From Riptortus pedestris (taxonomy: Eukaryota; Arthropoda; Insecta; Hemiptera; Alydidae): a stretch of DNA of 64,000 nt. The notes below the pieces were generated by a model. It was not told the origin of the DNA. It worked only from the letters and a program-made list of their open reading frames with translations, and made no database searches. The stretch covers positions 227,626,501 to 227,690,500 of the forward strand of contig CM032228.1 in assembly GCA_019009955.1 (NCBI GenBank). Reading direction: 5' to 3'. The position numbers were made by a program, and so were the translations under genes. This document shows, piece after piece, positions 34,112 to 46,175 of this stretch. How positions within the stretch are numbered: the stretch's first letter is position 1; each line of letters starts with the position of its first letter.

Positions 34112-34986
34112 GTAATATGAAAAGCACTCTTTCATTAAGGAGGAATTATCTAAAAATGGTTACGTATTACGTTACTAGGAAGTAAAAAACAAATATAAAC
34201 ATCACAACAATAGCCATTGGGTGTTAAGGGCGGAACTGCTTCCTCAAAGGCAGGCTCAGTCATGAGAACTTTCACACGAGGAATATTTTGAATAGGAATA
34301 ATAAATAGCCACTGGCCACTCACCTCGAAGAAAATACCTATCTCTAATTATAATAAAGAGTCTGTCAAGCAACAGCTGCGCAATCTAAGCAGATTTCCCT
34401 CCCAGTGGATGAAACCCACTGGTGATCCATCTCACCATATATTTTTTAATTCAAATTATCAAAAAATCCGATAAGCAGAAGTGGGGGTTTTAACGATGAG
34501 AAACATTTTACAGGTAAGCTAAAAGATTTTAAAAGAAGGCTGAATAAGAGAAAGTGCGAATAATTCGTTCAATTTGTCAGTTACGAAGAAATGTGCAGGG
34601 CAATAATAGTTTAACAAATGTTGGTTCTATAACATTTTAAGATTTGACTCAAAATGATCAAGATGAAATTTCGAGTTCTCTCTCTAAACCCCACCTATTC
34701 AGCCAGTAATTAATGTGATCTTTAGTGTTGAATATCGAGTCAGGAATAGAAAAATAAACATTTTCGTCATGTAAAATATTATCTGATGACATATCACAAC
34801 GTATTTGCATGTAAACGTATTAAGCTCCGTTGATGACAATGTTTGGCATTTAAGCGTTTCGAGATATGTTGATTTATTATTAACGTGCGATGACTTAAAG
34901 GAGTTTACTGAAGGATGAAAATTAAAAATTACAAATATCTTGGTTAATATTCCAGATTGAGAAAAAGTATATAAACCACATTTATA

Positions 34987-35872
34987 GAAAGTCCGTCACG
35001 CAGGGGCTGCGTAAACTAAGCAGATCTCCCTCGTGAAGTTTAGTAATAGATAAATATACATACTGGTAAAACAACGCCACCATGAATAAATACAAACGGA
35101 AATAAGAAATGTTTCATCCAATTTCAATAAACTGCCGACAGGGAGCGTTAGGTTAGAAAAGTAAACAAACGGGTCTGCCCGCCTTACAACGGAATGAAAA
35201 ACAATTACTGAAATATATCAGAATATAACATATTAATTTTATTGAGAACTATTTACTATATCTAGTACTGTACTAGAGACCTGAATAATGAGTCAGAATA
35301 ATTGTTATCTCAATTAATCAAATTTTAGTAGCGCAAAACCTTAAGACGGGGGGGGGGGGATCACCAGAACATATTTGCATGTATCTCGTATAATAAAGGT
35401 CTCTTGAATACAATTTTTGGTATTTAAACTTCGAATAATGTAATTTATTATGTAGCAGAGTATTGTTTATGTAAAATGAGTAGAAGTTCCGGTTTGCTGA
35501 CGGCTGAAAACTAAAAAATGCAAATATCTCGGTTAATATTCAAGATATTGAATAAACTTATATAAAAATATTTATAGTAGATTTAATTTTCAATAAGATT
35601 GATTCTACACAATTTTTCGATCCGACCTATGGTAACGGAGATATTTCGAATTTTCGGAAATTCTCCCCTCTAAACCCCCACTCCCCCTGGACCGATGTCA
35701 GCCGTTAACGAACTTGATCTTTCTTTTTACATAAAACGACTAAATATCGAGTTTGGTAACGATTAAACAATAATTGCGACCGCTAGAGCGGTAACAGACA
35801 AAAATATATATATATATACAGTTTTGAACGGACCTCATTTTAGTCATCTCCCTTAAGGGAAATCTGCTAAAA
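34987..35872 (-). mobile_element. HINE, young nested copy (core type III)
   Basis: GAAAGTCCGTCACGCAGG through CTTAAGGGAAATCTGCTAAAA. Type III: CTGCCGACAGGGAGCGTTAG, a G-run near 35346. The 5' sub-terminal segment is shortened (CATTTTAGTCATCTCCC joins the palindrome). TA tract only about 16 bp. Flanks align across it to the type V core. Confidence 0.8.
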
Positions 35873-35926
35873 ATTCAATTTTTCAATTCGATACGTTGTG
35901 TACAATTTTTCGATCCACCGTATAAT

Positions 35927-35928
<2 letters not shown>

Positions 35929-35980
<52 letters not shown>

Positions 35981-36324
35981 TTCTACTGTACGTCTGTATG
36001 TCACTGATCTCATTCTAAACGACTGAACCGACTTGCATGAATTGTTTTGTATGCGTTCGGGTTACGCCCTAGATGGTTTAGATACAAATCAACCCGGCAT
36101 ATGGAGACGAAGGTGGGGTTGTAAGGGAATTAATAATAGCGATATTTCGTTTCCTATTGGTTTTTCGGCAAACGTACACATAACAAAAGTTGATAGTTGT
36201 GTTATTAAAAGTAGTTTTTTTTTTTTTTATTTAAACATAATATTATTAAATTTAATATCCTAATCGCTTGAATATCATGCAGAACAATGTCTGTCGAGTC
36301 CGCTAGTAGCATATATATTATGAA
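35929..36324 (+). mobile_element. Canonical Helitron, non-autonomous copy
   Basis: Starts after a TA tract with CTACTGTACGTCTGTATGTC, continues TAAACGACTGAACCGACTTG, CGTTCGGGTTACGCCCTAGA, TTTTTCGGCAAACGTACACA, TAACAAAAGTTG, and ends ATGTCTGTCGAGTCCGCTAG. The terminal CTAG fits the Helitron 3' rule CTRR, and such GTCCGCTAGT ends are common in arthropod Helitrons. It is inserted in the old HINE core. No Rep/helicase is encoded. Confidence 0.65.
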
Positions 36325-36478
36325 TTTTCGATTTCCTTTTCCTCACTTAAACCCCCTCCACAGACATAAAAGAACATCTCTTACTTGGCTTTTGTTGTAC
36401 ACGAAACGCTTATATATCGAATAAAGAAAAGAAATGTGACCACTAGAGCAGTAACAGAGAAGTGTGTGTTTGTGTTTA

Positions 36479-37190
36479 TATTTCAATATAGAAAAAGCAA
36501 AATAAAAGTGCATATACATAGTTTTAATATCATGTCTGCTGTAATATTTAGAAGGCCTGTGCTTCTGGTTTAATTTATTTAAGATTAAAAGGTCTTTTTC
36601 ATGTTAACTTGTAATATTAATTCAAACTTTCAACATTTTCTTCTTCGTCTGATATTAAGAAAAATAAACAATAATAACCCATGGAAAAAAATATAGATGA
36701 AAGTATTGCAGGAAAAACTTATAACCCTAAAAAATTCAGCTGCATAAGCCCCCTGAATTTCATAACAGATATTATTTTAAAATAAAAAAGTGTACATTTT
36801 AATATCCCAAGCAGTATAATATCAAAATATAATCCATCTAAGCAAACCATCTCATATTAAATTGTAAAGTGGTGGAGGGGGAGGGGGGGTTGAATCAAAT
36901 TTACTGGAAGCTTTGAATTCAGGCTTCTTGCTAACTCCTAATCTAGCTCCTTTGACATTTCACCCCCAGCTAACTCATAGGACAGATGTATTATTCTCCG
37001 TTAAATTACCAATAGAAATCATACAACAAAGAAACAATAACGTTAAACGCAACAGTGTTAAATAGATACAAACAGAGGCTCCTAATTCATGTTTATCCCA
37101 ATATACCTTCTAATACTAACATAAGTACAGAGTTTCATTGAGTTCCGCTTAGTAGTTTAAGCACTATACAATGTTACAATTGGCTCCTGG
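36479..37190. other. No recognisable feature
   Basis: AT-rich, with a GGAGGGGGAGGGGGGG run near 36875. No coding or element ends. Confidence 0.45.
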
Positions 37191-37194
37191 GAAA

Positions 37195-37452
37195 GCTTGT
37201 AGTGTATATTTCGCTATACGACAAAAGTCCACATAACAAATGTTACTTTAAATAACAAAATAAACAACTTTTGTGATGTGCATGTTTGTCAAAAACTACT
37301 AGGAAACGAAATCTCGCGATTTTTCTTTCCAGGCTCTCGTGTTCGTCTCTGAGAATATTAGTATAGGCTAAAGTGTCTAAGTTGGGATATTAACAGTTTT
37401 CTTGAAATTCGATTCAGTAGTTTAGGCGTGAAAAAGTAACAAAAACCAAAGC

Positions 37453-37516
<64 letters not shown>
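37195..37516 (-). mobile_element. Helitron-like fragment with TA tract
   Basis: Minus strand: TTTTGTTACTTTTTCACGCC, TAAACTACTGAATCGAATTT, AAATCGCGAGATTTCGTTTC, CACATCACAAAAGTTGTTTA, TTATTTAAAGTAACATTTG. Matches phrases at 11396-11640. The TA tract 37458-37516 abuts its 5' side. Confidence 0.55.
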
Positions 37517-37519
<3 letters not shown>

Positions 37520-37588
37520 TCATTCCATATTTAGTTTTCGCTGAATGCAGGCGTTTTAGCAACCTGCTCCTCCTTTACTACAATTGCT

Positions 37589-37617
37589 CTGAAGAAGGGA
37601 ACCAATGGTGCTCGAAA
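37589..37617 (+). other. Hammerhead-core-like motif
   Basis: CTGAAGA, one A, GGGAACC/GGTGCTC stem (one mismatch) around AAT, then GAAA. Same organisation as the Penelope 3' motif; the flanking sequence (TTTAATAAACTCCG) suggests a retroelement 3' end. No nuclease frame adjoins it. Confidence 0.35.
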
Positions 37618-37729
37618 CTCAGCATATTTAATAAACTCCGTTATATGAAAAATTGAGAATCTATGAAGCCGATACCCAACAATCCTCTACTATCATATAT
37701 ATATCACATATATGATATTCAAATTAAAT

Positions 37730-38033
37730 GAGTTTTTTTTGTATTTTTTGTTTTAAGCACTCAGCTAACCCCCACTCCTACTCAAAGCATTTTCACCAAT
37801 CGAATCACTAATCACCTCATGTCCAACTTAAATTTTAAGTTGCGTGTACACTGAATTCATATTAGTGGAGAATAGAAAATTAAATTTGCGATGACATCAG
37901 TGTACCATTCCAGCACTTGCGAAATGTGCTTTATTTACAAGGAACTTGTGTAACGAACTTTTTTTTATTTATCAAATATTAAGGGTGTAATAGCCTGCTA
38001 ATGAGATTTTAACACACATTAAAATATTGTATT

Positions 38034-38098
<65 letters not shown>

Positions 38099-38250
38099 AC
38101 GACTAGTTACAAAGTCTTGTTTGCATAACGGTATTAGAAAATAGAGAGTAGATGATGTCATCTTTGCTGATAACACACACTGTGAAGTCATCCGTATGTC
38201 ATTCTCCTACGTGAGAAATCTGTTTAGTTAACGCAACACCTGCGTGACGG
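37730..38250 (+). mobile_element. HINE 3' part, very old
   Basis: CCCCCACTCCTACTCAAAGC (type V), an unrelated TA tract (38037-38096), then GAGAAATCTGTTTAGTTAAC, GCAACACCTGCGTGACGGGC. Whether the two halves belong to one copy is uncertain. Confidence 0.45.
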
Positions 38251-38386
38251 GCGTATATTGCATTGCCTCGATTTTGACGTCTAAACCGGTATATCTTTGA
38301 CCTACTGCCTCGAGCCAGATACCCCTCCCTGGATCTTATGAGACATTTCTTTAATCATTAGTTTTTTAATGGTTCTTTATTTTTTG

Positions 38387-38506
38387 TTTTCAGAAGATTT
38401 CCCTTAAAGGAAATCAGCAATTGAGGCTGTACTCATGACACGACCGAAAAATATCTCCAAACGCCCATCGATCCTGCCCAAGGAGATGACAAAAATCATG
38501 TCTGTT

Positions 38507-38547
<41 letters not shown>

Positions 38548-39120
38548 CGCGTTTCATTAATCGGACAGAATTAATAGAAGGGATAAAATAAAACGAGACA
38601 AAATATCTCCGCTATTTTGAGTTAAATAAAAAATGTTATGTAACCAATCTTATTACACATTTAATATTCGGAAACTCTGGTTTTTAGATTTCAATGCAAC
38701 TTAAATTTTTGTGTACATAAAACTAAAAGCTACTCGTTTTTAGAATGTTGAAATTCCATTATTAGCACAGTAGCAAAATCCAGTTGTAATCCTTTTGTTG
38801 GAGGGGGGAGTGGGGAGAATTTTTTTTTTTCTTCATACTATTAGAAATACAGATTTTGTATAGCCATTTTATTTTTAATTATAAAAAGATGTATAAATGA
38901 TGTTTATAAATAACATACTTTTAAATTAACTACATCATAAAATTTATTTATTATATAATTTAATATAGTAAAAAGAAATCATGTGGTGTCCATATCAAAT
39001 TTTTAGTTTCCAGGCTACCATAAATCCCCATTTATACTCACCCCACATTTTCAATAAGCCAATGTATCACTATGTGCATAGTTTTCATCGAAACTTTACT
39101 ATATGAGGTAATAGGATAAA
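38387..39120 (+). mobile_element. HINE 5' end and scattered core pieces
   Basis: 38387-38690: AGAAGATTTCCCTTAAAGG, CATCGATCCTGCCCAAGGAG, TA tract 38508-38544, AAAATATCTCCGCTATTTTG. 38740-38890: GTTGGAGGGGGGAGTGGGG and ATACAGATTTTGTATAGCC. 39000-39120 has type V-like CCCATTTATACTCACCCC. No hairpin end. Confidence 0.5.
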
Positions 39121-39249
39121 TGTACTATGTGACGAAATCAATGATTAATTAATGCTCTAAACGTTTCAATGTTTATATTTTCTTTATTAGTTTACATAGG
39201 CATATTTATTTTCCATGAACCAACTCCATTTTGAATGTACAGAGGCTTC

Positions 39250-39760
39250 TTATTACCAGTAAGGACGGAGCGGTAGTGATCTAGAGGTAAAGAAAGCACT
39301 GGGTAAGTATCTCAAAGGTTCCATCGGGATTACACAGTTTAGTTAACCCTCCCAGCACCGCCAGTTGCTGGGAAATTCCATTAACGCTCTATGACAACCC
39401 AAACACACTACCCCACGCCCTTATAATAGAGCGCCCCGCTCAGGAAAAGGGAGACAGTCTACACCTCCATAGGTTTGATAGACCTATCCACACCGACCAA
39501 GGCGCCGGCACACACGGCCTCAGATAAATGAAAAACACAGCTTAGATTGTTCTCAGATATCTTCTAGTGAACAACAGTGCGTTCAGAGCAGCTAACAGTG
39601 CATTTTAGTTTCAGTGCTGTACAGTGTATTATGTGAAGATCAGTGTAGTCCAGTTTTTAAGTGAAGGACAGTGCAGTGCCGTGTTCTTTTTGAAGATCAG
39701 TGCGGTGCCGTGTTTTGTGATCTTCACTGATTCAAGTGATGCTGAGTTATTGTACTGTGC
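39250..39760. other. GC-richer block with hairpin and GTGC-rich repeats; unrecognised
   Basis: CCCAGCA pairs with TGCTGGG (39351-39371). At 39560-39725 the words AGTGCAGTGCCGTGTT and GAAGATCAGTG recur about every 35 bp. AAAGGTTCCATCGGGATTAC near 39316 faintly resembles a B box. It could be an LTR or the leader of a retroelement, but no TG...CA ends or primer-binding site were identified. Confidence 0.35.
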
Positions 39761-39972
39761 AAATAAGAAGTGAAGTTATTAGTGCATACTGTGAGTAGTA
39801 GTTAAGAATAATTTACCATGTGTGTTGTGCATTGTTAAATAAATTGTGCAGAGATAAAAGCTCTAAAGCTGGAATGTTTAATTTCGCAATCCAAAAGATC
39901 TCTAAATTTTTATACGACGGCTTCTTCTTACAGGAAAAAGTAGAATAGATAGTTTCAAAAATGCAGCATGTC

Positions 39973-40026
39973 CAGTACGTAGGAAATCTGTTTAGAGTAA
40001 GCAGGCCCTGACTGACGAAAATTTTT
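39973..40026 (+). repeat. Solo HINE 3' end, degenerate
   Basis: TACGTAGGAAATCTGTTTAG, AGTAAGCAGGCCCTGACTGA, CGAAAATTTTTTT. The hairpin is partly destroyed. Confidence 0.5.
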
Positions 40027-40094
40027 TTAATTATTTCATTGGTCAACGAGATAAGAGGGAAGTATCCATTCCCCCGATGCCCCCTCAGCATTTA

Positions 40095-40205
40095 GAGCTT
40101 CTTGAATAAAAAAGTAAATACGCCCGGCCTTCGATTCCAACAAAATAAGGCGGGGAAAGCGTCAAGCGACCATTTCACCACTCGGCAATTTCGTGAAAAC
40201 TAAGA
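40095..40205 (-). pseudogene. tRNA-Ser-like sequence (tRNA pseudogene or SINE head)
   Basis: Minus strand: TTGCCGAGTGGTGAAATGGT (a good A box, serine/leucine type) and GGAATCGAAGGCCGGGCG (B box), spaced as in a class II tRNA. The acceptor stem does not form and the anticodon arm is not clear. Ends in T-runs. It is probably the promoter of a SINE. Confidence 0.5.
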
Positions 40206-42249
40206 ACATTATGACAAAAAATATGGAAAACACTTATCTAGGAAGGTTTTCCTAGAGTTCTAACTAACCCTTTCCCCTTCCGAGAGTAACAGCTGGGAAA
40301 TGGAGCTGTAGAGAAAGTAATTACAGCTGGACTACTGGCCGGAACCTCTGAGGCGACCGACCTATTATCTCGCTGACTCACTTTAATTCCTTATCAGTAG
40401 TGCTACTAACTGCCCATTAACCCCAGTCTAGGTTTACACCTGTTATCAATATTACTGTGACTTATCGCGCTCAGAGTTACTACCGCTTGAAGCACTTGGC
40501 CAAAGTACCTTAAAATGTCTATAATATATTTACTTGAAAGTGTTTACAACATGTAACGAAAGAGGAAATGCCTTTATGATTAACTAAAATAGTTTATGAA
40601 CTTGGAATACTTTTATTAGTAGTATTTTCGAAGATTTGGGGTATTGAATGCCCCGTCATTTTCATTGCAGATACTCGTACTTATCACTCAACATGCTTCC
40701 TAGATAGTTACATCTAGATCTCAGATAATCTCAGAGGAACGAACACCGCAAAAATTAAGGGAAGACATCTGGAAGGAAGTCTTAGCCCAAAACAGATTAC
40801 ATATGCCTGAATGAAAAACTCCATTCTAAATCCCAGAAGATGTATATCATGCGAATCTTCACCAAAGAATATAAAGACAAGGTCTAATATCCGAATACCT
40901 AAAGGTGTGTTCTATGGGTATATATTTTTTCCTTGAGAATAATTTTGCTTTCCTCATTTTGGTTAGGCAGGGGTCCTTGCCATACCATTCTATGGGCTCT
41001 GCAGCAAGGATCCTCCAATTGCAAAGTTCCCGTCCTCCGTAAGTCCTCCTTTGGATCATACAGCCATCTCTGCCTGGGCCTCGCACTGGTGACCCATGAA
41101 ATATGTTTCAGGCTAGACTGTTAGGTTCCATTTATGTGACAAAACCTAGCCTGCGCCCTTCTTACTATCACAGATGCCTTGAATTTGGCGCTGCATCTGA
41201 GCCAATATCTTTGCCAATCTCTGATAGCTCCAAATATCTTTCTCAGAATCCTTCTCCTTCAGGAGAATTAACTAGTTTTCCTTGCAGACTGTCCTAGTTT
41301 AAACTGCAAATTTATAACTGGTCTGCTGACCGTTTTGTACAATTGCATTTTTTTCTTTCCTGTAGATTGTTAAGAGGAAGACTATTGCAAAGCTTTAAAG
41401 TTTGTAGTCATTGAGACGATACTGGCTATCAAATCTGAGATTATACTATTGCTGTCTGCATCTAACCTTCTTACATAAGTAACTTAAATGTGCTACAATA
41501 TAAGCTCCCCCTATTTGACAGAATCCTCTCAATTTGTATTATATATGTCTGAAGAATATTCTAAATATAAAAAGTTACTGGAAAACAACTAAACCAAAAG
41601 CCAACAACTTAACAAGGTGATGAAATTGAGCCTACAGACACATTCCTCGAAAAATAGCTATTTTTAATATGACCTTTGCGTCAATGAAGCTGTTAAAATT
41701 TCCTTTGCTGACCGAAGTTATTATTGATTCAATAATTTGAAAAGATAGTTCCGAAGCGTTCTTAAATTACCCTAGGGAACCGGGTTCAACCAATCTAAAA
41801 GTTTCTTAATCATAGCTTCAACTTTATTAAAAAAGTTGCCGAGTATCTGATATTAATCTCACAGTATTGATTCATAGCGCGGTTGACCATTTATTCAGAA
41901 CTTCTCGACGCATGGGAGTTTAAAATGTTGTAGCATCGCCATTGGGAATAGAGCTCACAGTGGCCGGCAGGAAATCAGGTGTAGTTGTTTAGAGGATACA
42001 AAGCTGGGCATCACAAAGAACACATACACACACACAACCAAACACCCACACACACATGCACACATACATACGTAGAACGATCAATGACATATGTGACAAT
42101 GGCTGGTCATCCCTACGGAAAGATGACCTAGAACCACCATCTATACAATTACAATATACTAACAGTATGACCTCGTTGAACATGGATAGAATAAAAAAAT
42201 ATTTAACCTGATACCACTAAATTAGTCAATATGTCTCATTTTAAGACCA
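40206..42249. other. No recognised gene; GC-richer coding-like block at 40950-41290
   Basis: On the minus strand of 40950-41090 a frame reads RWLYDPKEDLRRTGTLQLED, then CCRAHRMVWQGPLPN, and + frames of 63-64 codons overlap. Composition differs from the flanks, suggesting a degraded transposon protein, but I recognise no domain. AGGCTAG and CTAGCCT (41110-41152) pair. 42025-42075 has an imperfect CA tract. Confidence 0.35.
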
Positions 42250-42250
42250 T

Positions 42251-42322
42251 ATAGCAGATTTTTCCTAAGGGAAATCAGCTAATGAGATTTTCAAATCGAT
42301 CCTACTAGGTGATGACGAAAAT
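42251..42322 (+). repeat. HINE 5' end fragment
   Basis: TAGCAGATTTTTCCTAAGGG, AAATCAGCTAATGAG, CGATCCTACTAGGTGATGAC, GAAAATG. Internally shortened. Confidence 0.6.
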
Positions 42323-42455
42323 GTGTGACGAATGATTTTATGATTTTTTTTTATGGATTTGTTTTATATTTTTGTTATCCCTTTTACATATTATTTTTAA
42401 TTGTTCTACTCACCCCCCTTCATAGTTACATTTTCATTTATATTATTTCCATCGC

Positions 42456-42654
42456 CCTGATGTTTCCATATACAATATTGTTCGCTTCATATATGACCCT
42501 AGCATGCCAATAACCCGTTTCAAAAATCACCGTTTGCCATAGTACACTCTTTCTCCGTTTCTTGTTTTTTTTTTCATTTCGCTTTTTTAATGACACTGGG
42601 CTGACAATGAGTAAATCTCCGGCGTTGCGGAACTCATTAAATAAATAAAACAAG
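42456..42654 (+). repeat. Interspersed repeat with (AAAT)n tail, copy 2
   Basis: Same order as 1268-1462 (CCTGATGTTTCCATATACAA, ATGCCAATAACCCGTTTC, CGTTTGCCATAGTACAC, AATGAGTAAATCTCCGGCG, CGGAACTCATT, AAATAAATAAA). The two copies define the 3' end of an unnamed non-LTR-like family. Confidence 0.6.
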
Positions 42655-44102
42655 TTCTATTATATTCTTACTGTGACGAGAAATAAAGTTTGTAATTTTG
42701 CAATGGACAATATTTATAATTATGGCGTAAAGGAAAAAGTAAATATAGTTACATTCAGGAGTACAAAAGCTGGGAGATTTTAATTTGCTTGGGAGTTGTG
42801 AACATTTAAACAGAGGACTAGTTTTTTGAAGTAATTTTAAAAAGATTTCTTTTCTCATCAAATTCTCTTTATTTATGGTAATATAAGGTAATAAAAAACA
42901 CAACGAAGACTGTATTTTATCGGAAAACAAGTTTCTTTATAAGATAAATAGGTAATGCAAAAGAGCAACAACTTATTTGATAGCAGTATGCTCCCCCTTT
43001 TTAGTCTTTACTAGATGCAAATTGGTGGGAAAAACCTATCAAAATTCATGGAGTCACCTAGCCAGTCTTCCGCCGGTCAATTTAACTTTCGGAAGAGTGG
43101 CTAAACCATCCTCAGTAATTGAACTCTCTGCTGAATCTAAATGAAAAGATTAGAAAATCAACTCACATGGTATTGAAGCCATCAGGTAGAAACACTTACC
43201 TGCAAATAAAAAATAAAAAAGAAAGATTACATTTCTCATAAAGACTTAGGCTGAAAAGATTGCTTTTCAAATAAATATTTGATTGAGACTGTCGCAAAAG
43301 GTGCTATAAAATGCCTTTATAACAGATCTGAAAGGTAATTGTAGTCTAAAAAGGGCATAAGTATGCAAGCGGTGTACTCAACTGAAAGAAGGAATCTCTT
43401 TTTATTTGCAATATCAGGGCTGTAAGAAATAATCGTCGTTTTCGTTTAAAATCCTACGTTACTAGCCATTTTCCACCCCAAAGAGGTTTTACAATAGGTC
43501 AATCGAGAAACTGTAATAAATGATTTATTGCTTTAGACGGCAAACAAAATTTCCAAGGTTTTTTGTCTATTCGGAAATCAATCTATTTTGAATTTGATAG
43601 AAATAGTATACTAAAGAAAAGTTTATTGTTCCCCATAGTAAAACGATCCATTCTTCAGAATTGGCGATTATTGATCTAAATTAAAGTCCTACACTGCCCT
43701 GAAAATATTTTATTTTAATGTCTACTTACTATATTTTAATAATCTATATCAAACTCTAATGATTGAGCAACAAAACGAGTACACTATTTTTCAAACCACT
43801 GATCACAAAAAATATTTTGAAAATATAAATAAAATTATTACCATGATTTCTATAAAACGTTAACAATAAGAGTTTGCTATTATAAGTTGCTAATATTAAG
43901 TCAATTAATATGCTTATTACATAATATACATAAAACAATCCTTAAAAGTATCTCAAATAAAATGAACACAGCTTGAAAAGTCTATCCATTCAATGATGAA
44001 ATATAAGAAAATAAATTAATTTTGTAAATAATATTATTATTAGTCTTAATAACTCTAAATATATAAAGTTCATTTTTCATTTGATTTATTTTCCTGTACA
44101 TG
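42655..44102. other. No recognisable feature
   Basis: AT-rich DNA. Frames up to 97 codons (minus, 42637-42930) lack motifs. CAGTAATTGAACTCTCTGC near 43118 weakly resembles a B box. Confidence 0.4.
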
Positions 44103-44132
44103 TTTTGCGTCCTCGATGACGCCTCTTCAAGA
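44103..44132 (-). other. Degenerate hammerhead-like motif
   Basis: Minus strand: TTGAAGA, GCGTC/GACGC stem around ATCGAG, then AAAAC. Same layout as the Penelope 3' motif, with the conserved G of GAAA lost. Bases 44133-44723 contain nothing further recognised. Confidence 0.3.
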
Positions 44133-44723
44133 GTTAAACACTAACATAAAAAGATTCGACCTTACTATACGGCGGTCACGTCAAGACTAACCCACGAGTT
44201 GGATCGATAAATGGCGTATAACCAATCCTGTTGCGGATGAAAGTTACTACAGCTTGTATTTTATGCACTTCAATCATAAAATTAAAGGTTAACGAGCGAT
44301 TTTTGTTTTAGCGGTTTTATGCCTGGGCATTGTAAACTCCCTGCAACTAGAGAATTCTATTCTGTAATAAACTGTAGTCATGAAATCCGCAAACCTTGAA
44401 CATCTTTATGGTGAATAATATACACCTTGGGCTAACATGGGTAGCACAATTTCGTCGGTTCAAATGCCAAATAAAATGAGAGTGATAATATTTGACTAAG
44501 CAAAGAAAGTGGGATGAATCTAAGCGGTTGGGGGATCTGTAATTGACAGAGCTTAGCTAAGTTCACGATTGTCAATAGTCACGCTAAATGTCAACTATGG
44601 CTAAATGTCAAGAACAGCTGATCAAGTGAAGGATATGCTGCTGGCCTGTCACTGCTTCATCGCATCAACTTGCATAATAGCATAACTAAAGTTTTGATTG
44701 CAGCATGTGGTGTGTGTGACCAA

Positions 44724-45685
<962 letters not shown>

Positions 45686-45738
45686 GCGTAAGCACACTGC
45701 CGTTACTCGTGGAGCGAATGTAGACGTAGGTTTTGTGA

Positions 45739-45882
45739 ATGGTGTTCGAGATTAATGGAAGGACGGCGAGTATATGGGCAATATTAGTAGTGCTAATAGC
45801 CGGCCATATGTCAGAGGCACCCATCTCCAATGCAAATCCACCTCATCCATCTATGCACTACGGCTTAACCTATCCATGTGAC
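45739..45882 (+). CDS. Candidate first coding exon of a secreted protein
   Basis: ATG at 45739 opens a 48-codon frame ending at a splice donor, GAC|GTAAGC (45880-45888), in phase 0. The peptide starts MVFEINGRTAS and has a hydrophobic stretch IWAILVVLIAG (residues 12-22), then HMSEA and a plausible signal peptidase site before PISNANPPHPSMHYGLTYPC. The mature part is short with one Cys, which suggests a neuropeptide or small secreted protein continued in later exons. I do not recognise the family, and no downstream exon was identified among the repeats. Base composition is more balanced than the flanks. The only other start nearby is none in frame upstream. It may also be chance. Confidence 0.4.
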
Positions 45883-46175
45883 GTAAGCATAACTCTTGTT
45901 TCCTGTTTAGTCTTTGTGCAGAATAAATGTCGTAATTTTTGTTACAATGTCATCAACAAATATCGATTATTAAATGGAAAAGAATATCCATAGTCCAAAT
46001 TTGTAAAGAACTTGAAATTAAATCATTGAAAGCCTGTCAAGCAGTGGCTGCGTTAAATAAGCAGAGTTCCCACGAGCGTCACGTATTTGCATTTATCTCA
46101 AAATGAAAAGTTCAGTAAGAACAATATTTGTTATTTACGCTTCAAATAAAGTGATTCATGACATAAAAGCTAATT

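Larger units (their letters stand above)
34358..36478 (-). mobile_element. Old HINE (type V) split by two later insertions
   Basis: Segments 34358-34986, 35873-35928 and about 36325-36478 read in order as one copy: hairpin end (GTCTGTCAAGCAACAG), type V core to CATTTATAG, then AATTCAATTTTTCAATTCG to TCCACCGTATAAT, then TATGAATTTTCG, CCCCCTCC, GTGACCACTAGAGCAGTAAC. The first gap holds a young HINE, the second a Helitron. Confidence 0.7.

Noticed and set aside
40095..40205. Functional tRNA-Ser gene
   Set aside because: Good A and B boxes, but no acceptor stem or clear anticodon arm.
44101..44723. Promoter or CpG-type regulatory region
   Set aside because: Nothing beyond generic AT-rich words; no evidence of a transcription start.
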